Positions 59,184-64,000 of a stretch of 64,000 nt of DNA are shown here, piece after piece (position 1 is the stretch's first letter; the number at the start of each line of letters is the position of its first letter). Location: the NCBI GenBank assembly GCA_030278955.1, contig JAOANR010000003.1, forward strand, positions 25,001,227-25,065,226, read 5' to 3'. The translations under genes were made by a program, and so were the position numbers. Source of the DNA: Hygrophila difformis (taxonomy: Eukaryota; Streptophyta; Magnoliopsida; Lamiales; Acanthaceae). The notes under the pieces are model-generated. The model did no database searches, was not told where the DNA came from, and saw only the letters and a program-made list of their open reading frames with translations.

Positions 59184-62100
59184 GGGGGATGAGTGAAGCA
59201 AACAGCCTTACAGCCTCAGGCCCCCATCACAAAAGTAGGAATTCTAATCCCTATCGAAAGATGTATAAAAGTTTTTGTACAGAGGATGTATATGTTATAC
59301 AGATCAGGTGGTGTCATGGGAATGTATAGAAACCCTGCTTAAATTCATTCTTATACAGCTACATTATACATACAAGTTACACAGATGCATATCATGTAGT
59401 ACTATTAAATTCCTTCTTATAAATTAGTAGTGTATATACTATTTGGAAGGGAATAATGATAAAAAGCCTATGAAAGCTCGCGACCTGTGTAATAAAAATG
59501 GACACCCCTGAAGCTTGGTTTGGTAGAATTGACACTCAAGTGTATGTGTATATATTAGTATTATTCTCTTTACGTTCTTACATCGCACTGATAAAATCTT
59601 GCACCCCAAGTCCCTAAAACTTGTGCTTTTCATGTACATTTGGTTGGCAGAATGAATATAGTTATATAGTAGCACTAGCAAACACACATGGAGGTGGAGG
59701 TGCCTTTAAATAGATTTATTATTTTTCATTAACTATTTATTTAGGTATCAACAGACAACACAACAGGTGTAACCAAAAAAAATATTTATGTAACCAAGAA
59801 AAAACAGACAACACAACAGGTATACCTGAATATAGAACTAGCAAAAACACATGGGGATGGATAGCAAACCTGCTAAAATACTACAATTTGAACAATGCTG
59901 AAATTTGCTACTTTGCTCCTACATCAACTTTCCGGGTATCTTACAACTGAGTAAGTATATAAATGGAGTTTGGCAAAATAGCTAAATTGAATCAGCTCAT
60001 TTGTAAAATTGTGAAACAAAATAGCTGTTTTAAAAAAGACAAAATAATTTAAAACATTATTCAATAAGATCTTTTTAAATCTGCTACAAATAGTAGCGTT
60101 TTGGATTTTGGATTTCAACTTGTAGGCAAAAGGTTGGTCTCAAAATTATCAAAGAGTTAATTTTAACTAATTTATTACTTGCGTAATCAGTTAACAGCCA
60201 ATTGTCAAACATGTACTTTGGGAATTCAATACTTCAAACAAGTCAAAACTAATTAAACCATCTGAATGAAGGCTTCATCAAACTTAAGCACATCATGCAT
60301 CACAAATGCACTTGACAAAAATTTCCCACATATACCCTAAAAAGAATACTCTAAGTTCAGATTTTTTGCAGTTATAATTAAAAATTTCAATGCGGTATAA
60401 GCTTATCTGTTTACCAGAATACCAGTTCAAATTATTCCCATTATGCGATATATTAAAATATTTCTAACTTCTCACATTAGTTTTATCGCTTTCAATTTGT
60501 TCTTCAAATGGCAATGTAAAACAATGGACAGTAATTGCAAGAAATGGAAGCATACAAACAGAAGAAAGCAGTCTCCAACCAGAAAAAAGAATGAAGCTAT
60601 CGAAAGAGTTCCCTCCACACTCCAGCTTTGAGGTGTAGGTTCCCCTTCGTATTCGATTGAATTCACTTTTCTCTCAGAATCGTTGAGATCTGAAGGTACT
60701 AGATCTGTTTAACTTGATTTCAATCCGTAGAATTTACACTCAGGTGTATATGATACTCTATAGTCTATACTCTTGCACGTCACAGATAAAATCTCTTGAA
60801 ACTCTAATCAATATTTACCTCTTCGTAAACTAACTATACATGTTAAGTATATCATCGTTGATATGTATTAATACCACGTCAAAAGTTGTAAAGAAGAATA
60901 AATTTTCATCTGCAGTAAAGAGTAGGAAAGACACATTTCAATAACCTCTTTAGGATGGCTCCATTCAGAAGACTTGAGAGCACAGTGAGTTTTCATCTCC
61001 CTTGTTTAGGGAACTTTGGACTTGCAGTAGGGGATTATAACCTCAGAAGTTGGAACATGATGGTGATCAGACGCCCTCCTGTTGGACGTATACCTATTGG
61101 AAGTGGATTTCTAATTTGTTCATTTTCAGTTCTTCACAGGTCATGGCAGGACATAGGAGGATTCATCAATGTCACCACGAGAACATGTAGAGGAACCTGG
61201 AACGACCAGATGCATCAATTTTGACATTACCATAAGCATCCTACTCCTTGCCTGCACATGTTGACAAACTATATTGCATTATAATGGATTCCAAGATGAT
61301 CAGCTAAATTATGGCAAGACTTCACAAATGGAAACAACAAAAATCCCTTCAAGATCTATAAAGCAGACAAGGAAGAATTGAGATAACAGGTATCAGTGTA
61401 AAGGGCGAAATAAATTGACTTAAAACACTACTTTCTTATTCCCTAACAAAATCCCTATGATCCTTGCTCAAGAAACTGCATAGGAAATATTTATTTTTGT
61501 GGTACTGGTGATGGGTACAATATGACAATATAATCAAGCATCTGATATGAATTTTATTTTTTATTTATTTTTATTATTTGTTTATTTATTTATTTATTTA
61601 TTTACTTTTTTTTTTGGGGGGGAGGGGTCCTAGGGGATCATAAAATGCAGTGCCCCACACAGAATTACTTGTGTTCCAGCACCTGGAAGACGGTATGTGA
61701 AAGAAAGGCCATAGAGATTCATGAAGAATAAGTGGCAGAAATTCTAATCAATAATATATTGCTTTTACCTGATACATTATTTCTCTTCTGAGCATCAACC
61801 ACACGACCCATGCATTCATCTCACTCAAGTATGGTTAAGTACATTGCCGCTAGCTAAAGTAGCACAGCATGCAAATGCAACATGTAGGTGTGAAATGTGA
61901 ATCATTCATTTGTCCATCATATAGTAAAGGAGAAGTCCTTCCAAGCTTCAATTTTTTCCTTTTCTTCTCGTCGGAAAGGCTTGAACAGAATCCTGTGCTG
62001 AATAATATCTGGACAAGTGAAGAAAGTGCCAACCAGCTAAGAGATCATGCATCATGCATTTCAAACCCATTCAGTAATAGAACACCTCAAACCAACTAAA

Positions 62101-62868
62101 TCATGGTATCATACTTGGCAGAGCATGACAATTACTTGTTTCAGCTCCTCCAGGGCACAGGAAACCAGCTTTAATTACCTGTAATCCAAGTTTAAAAAGC
62201 AGGGGAAAAAAAGGTTAAACACAAAAACAAGATCAAAGTACAAGGTTATGTCAGGGAAATAATTAGAGTTTGGAGATTGGAGTTAATGGTTAAAAATAGT
62301 TTTGAACTGAAATAGTTTTGAGCAATGGTGTTTTGTATTAGAGTTTAAAATTAAGGTTTAGAAGTTGGAGTTTGAAAACCTAAATGCTGAGAGGGGGTAG
62401 GGTAGTATTTAGAGTTTAGATGTTAACAATTAGCAGTTACTGAGATAAGTAACAAGTGTTTACAATAAACACTAGGGTTTTATCCCAAACGCAGTCTCAC
62501 TCAAATTACTACATCTGCATCATCGGAGCAAGTTTACAAAGACGAAGTTCAAAAAATTAAGCATTATCCCAGCCAATGAGTACCATTTATTAGCTCTATA
62601 TATCTGAGCATAGGCAAGTAATGAATAGAAACCAAAAGGCACGATAATGAAAATCACACCACAACTTCACATGGTATTTGAAGAACAGAGATTCATTTAA
62701 GTTACTTTGATTTGTTTGATACTATTTTTAACTCATAGATTGTGCTTATACAGCTCTTCTCTTGTTTATAATATCAGACATATATAACCAAAAGGAAAAC
62801 AAACATTTTATTTATCAATGGAATATGTGCATACCAAATATCAGTGAGGTCTTGTTGCATTGCCAATA
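59184..62868. other. Intergenic region between ClpD and the VPS8 homologue
   Basis: About 3.7 kb covering the 3' untranslated regions of the two converging genes and AT-rich DNA. Short open frames (such as 60955-61224) have no recognisable motif. An 18-base unit ACAGACAACACAACAGGT occurs twice (59750-59767 and 59803-59820). The segment around 59530-59600 resembles 60737-60800 (a TACACTC-AGTGTATxTG pattern), an old dispersed duplication. Confidence 0.55.
61551..61627. repeat. TTTA-rich microsatellite with adjoining T and G runs
   Basis: Repeated TTTA/TTTAT units, then ten T, then a G-rich run up to GGGAGGGG. Likely length-variable and prone to sequencing error. Confidence 0.85.
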
Positions 62869-64000
62869 TCACCGCCTGCTGATCTTCTCCTTGCCAAATA
62901 TACTTGATTTCAGTGGAAACCGTACAGAAGATCCTTTAACTTTGACATCCTTGAATTGCCTATTCCTTGGTTTTTCCGAAGTGGAAGCAGTGCTGGTTTC
63001 CCCAGCTAAGATATCAGATTTTTTCTTTACCTTTTCATGGTAAAGTGCTGGTGGTGCAAGCCTCAACTGATTCATGCTTTCTATTTGGATCAATTTAACA
63101 TCGTGTTCAAGATTTCGCAAGAGCTCAAATCTAGAAGACTGATTTGAACTATAAGAACTATCAGCACCTTCATAATCATGAGGATGGAAACCAGATGTGC
63201 CACGAGCTTGCTGCATACACAGTGGAGACCTGCTCAGGCTCAACAGGCCATTATCAGCATTAGCGGATTTTCCACTTGACCTTTGAGCTTTTCTCCTAGG
63301 AGCACAAATAGGACAACCCACCAGAATGCCCCTAGATGAGGTATCACTATCCGGAAATTCACAAGAGAGGTGTATAGCATGACCACAATTGAATACTTGA
63401 ATGCCAGTATCAGAGGCATTTTTGGTAAGCACGGAATTGCAGATACAACACGTAAGGCCCCGGGGGGCATACCCATGAGAAGCCCCCTTCCTGAGCAAGT
63501 TCATTGTATAGTATGTGTCATCCTCAATCAAAATTTTTGCAGTGTCAAGAATTCTTTTTTCAAAGTCATATGTTCCAAGCATTCCCAGTATTGTAAGTTT
63601 AAAATCACCAAATTCTTGACTGCCATTATCAGACAGAAGTTTTGACATAATTTGTGGGAGCCGTATATATCCAATCATCCCATCTACAATTTCTTTAATG
63701 AATATGGAAAATAGCTTCCTCATCATGCGAGTGCCTTTACGATGCTTCGAGACACCGTTCCATTTGTATTTACATTCCTCTTTATATTTTGACACATTTA
63801 TTGATCCATCAAGGACATCCCTGAGTGCTACTCTTTCAGAATTTGGTCCACAATTTCCTGAATCCATAAGTGGTTCACAAAATGAATCAAGCAACTGGAA
63901 CCAAAGGAGCTCTGCCTCTTCGGGTACCAGACGGGGGCTATTTCTCTGACACAGTCCAATAGAAGCATGCACAATATCAAGTATCTCATCTACAACTTTT
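62869..64000 (-). CDS. VPS8: VPS8 homologue, C-terminal part with RING finger (5' part beyond window)
   Basis: A single open frame runs from the window edge to the TGA at 62869-62871, with at least 376 codons visible; upstream exons lie past base 64000. It begins KVVDEILDIVHASIGLCQRN, followed by ELLWFQLLDSFCEP, helical repeat sequence of the vacuolar-sorting type. A RING-like zinc finger follows: CCICNSVL, FNCGHAIHLSC and CPICAP (about 63300-63460). A Ser/Lys-rich tail ends in KEKISRR. In yeast Vps8 is the Rab5-binding subunit of the CORVET tethering complex on early endosomes; the plant protein is expected to act in vacuolar trafficking. The VPS8 name comes from recognised sequence features, not a search. 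It converges on ClpD. Confidence 0.8.
   Translation of the reverse strand, partial: KVVDEILDIVHASIGLCQRNSPRLVPEEAELLWFQLLDSFCEPLMDSGNCGPNSERVALRDVLDGSINVSKYKEECKYKWNGVSKHRKGTRMMRKLFSIFIKEIVDGMIGYIRLPQIMSKLLSDNGSQEFGDFKLTILGMLGTYDFEKRILDTAKILIEDDTYYTMNLLRKGASHGYAPRGLTCCICNSVLTKNASDTGIQVFNCGHAIHLSCEFPDSDTSSRGILVGCPICAPRRKAQRSSGKSANADNGLLSLSRSPLCMQQARGTSGFHPHDYEGADSSYSSNQSSRFELLRNLEHDVKLIQIESMNQLRLAPPALYHEKVKKKSDILAGETSTASTSEKPRNRQFKDVKVKGSSVRFPLKSSIFGKEKISRR

Noticed and set aside
60955..61224. 89-codon open frame between ClpD and VPS8
   Set aside because: No motif, no homology recognised, not longer than expected by chance.
62762..63043. 93-codon plus-strand frame at the VPS8 end
   Set aside because: Partly antisense to VPS8 coding; no support.
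1..64000. tRNA or rRNA genes
   Set aside because: No cloverleaf or rRNA signature noticed; the tRNA-Asp match is only the primer binding site.

Overview
The window is a repeat-rich stretch of a higher-plant nuclear genome. It looks like a eudicot; I cannot name the species. The evidence is GT-AG introns, AT-rich intergenic DNA full of Stowaway-type MITEs, nested Ty3/gypsy and Ty1/copia retrotransposons, Mutator-like elements and two plant housekeeping genes. Only the right end (about 54.6-64 kb) is ordinary gene space. It holds a complete 12-exon ClpD (ERD1-type) chloroplast Hsp100 gene on the plus strand and the 3' end of a VPS8 homologue on the minus strand.

Left block, 1-29.9 kb. A decayed L1-type LINE (1-2244) is followed by AT-rich DNA and a frameshifted copy of a plant multi-pass membrane protein gene (3447-4735). 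A copia element starts near 4.96 kb. Its gag-protease part (5492-7133) is cut by a complete 21.5-kb gypsy element of Athila type (E1, 7134-28613). E1 has LTRs of about 5.04 kb, TG...CA ends and a 5-bp target duplication CCCTG, and copia coding resumes in register after it (28614-29853). E1 has a tRNA-Asp type primer site, gag-protease and RT-RNase H-integrase with a few breaks, then 5.2 kb of 3' DNA with a promoter-like segment and a broken F-box-like coding region.

Middle block, 29.85-44 kb. A related gypsy element (E2) is inserted further along the same copia element. It has a 4.66-kb 5' LTR, and its body is full of single-base breaks and runs into a gap of exactly 500 N (40351-40850). Past the gap lies the 3' end of a third gypsy family (E3; LTR 40917-42804), which cuts a minus-strand Mutator-like gene (42805-43981). 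The missing copia 3' part and E2 3' LTR suggest that the gap joins non-contiguous sequence.

Right block, 44-54.6 kb. A field of MITEs contains a well-preserved Mutator-like element (47520-52906) with long terminal inverted repeats and a 10-bp target duplication. It carries a four-exon transposase gene that reads open for 946 residues and a convergent small gene for a GRF zinc finger protein with a membrane anchor. This element sits inside a MITE that also received a second MITE.

The most unusual feature is in the gypsy LTRs. E1 and E2 have alignable LTR backbones, but each carries arrays of nested palindromes at the same two places: just upstream of the TATA box and about 0.9 kb downstream. 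The palindrome sequence is completely different (CAATTCGGTCTA in E1, TTGTCGCGGAAC in E2). E3 has a third, looser GC-rich set. E1 repeats its own motif a third time, upstream of the putative internal promoter before the F-box-like region. This looks like a lineage-specific, fast-replaced cis element; its function is unknown.
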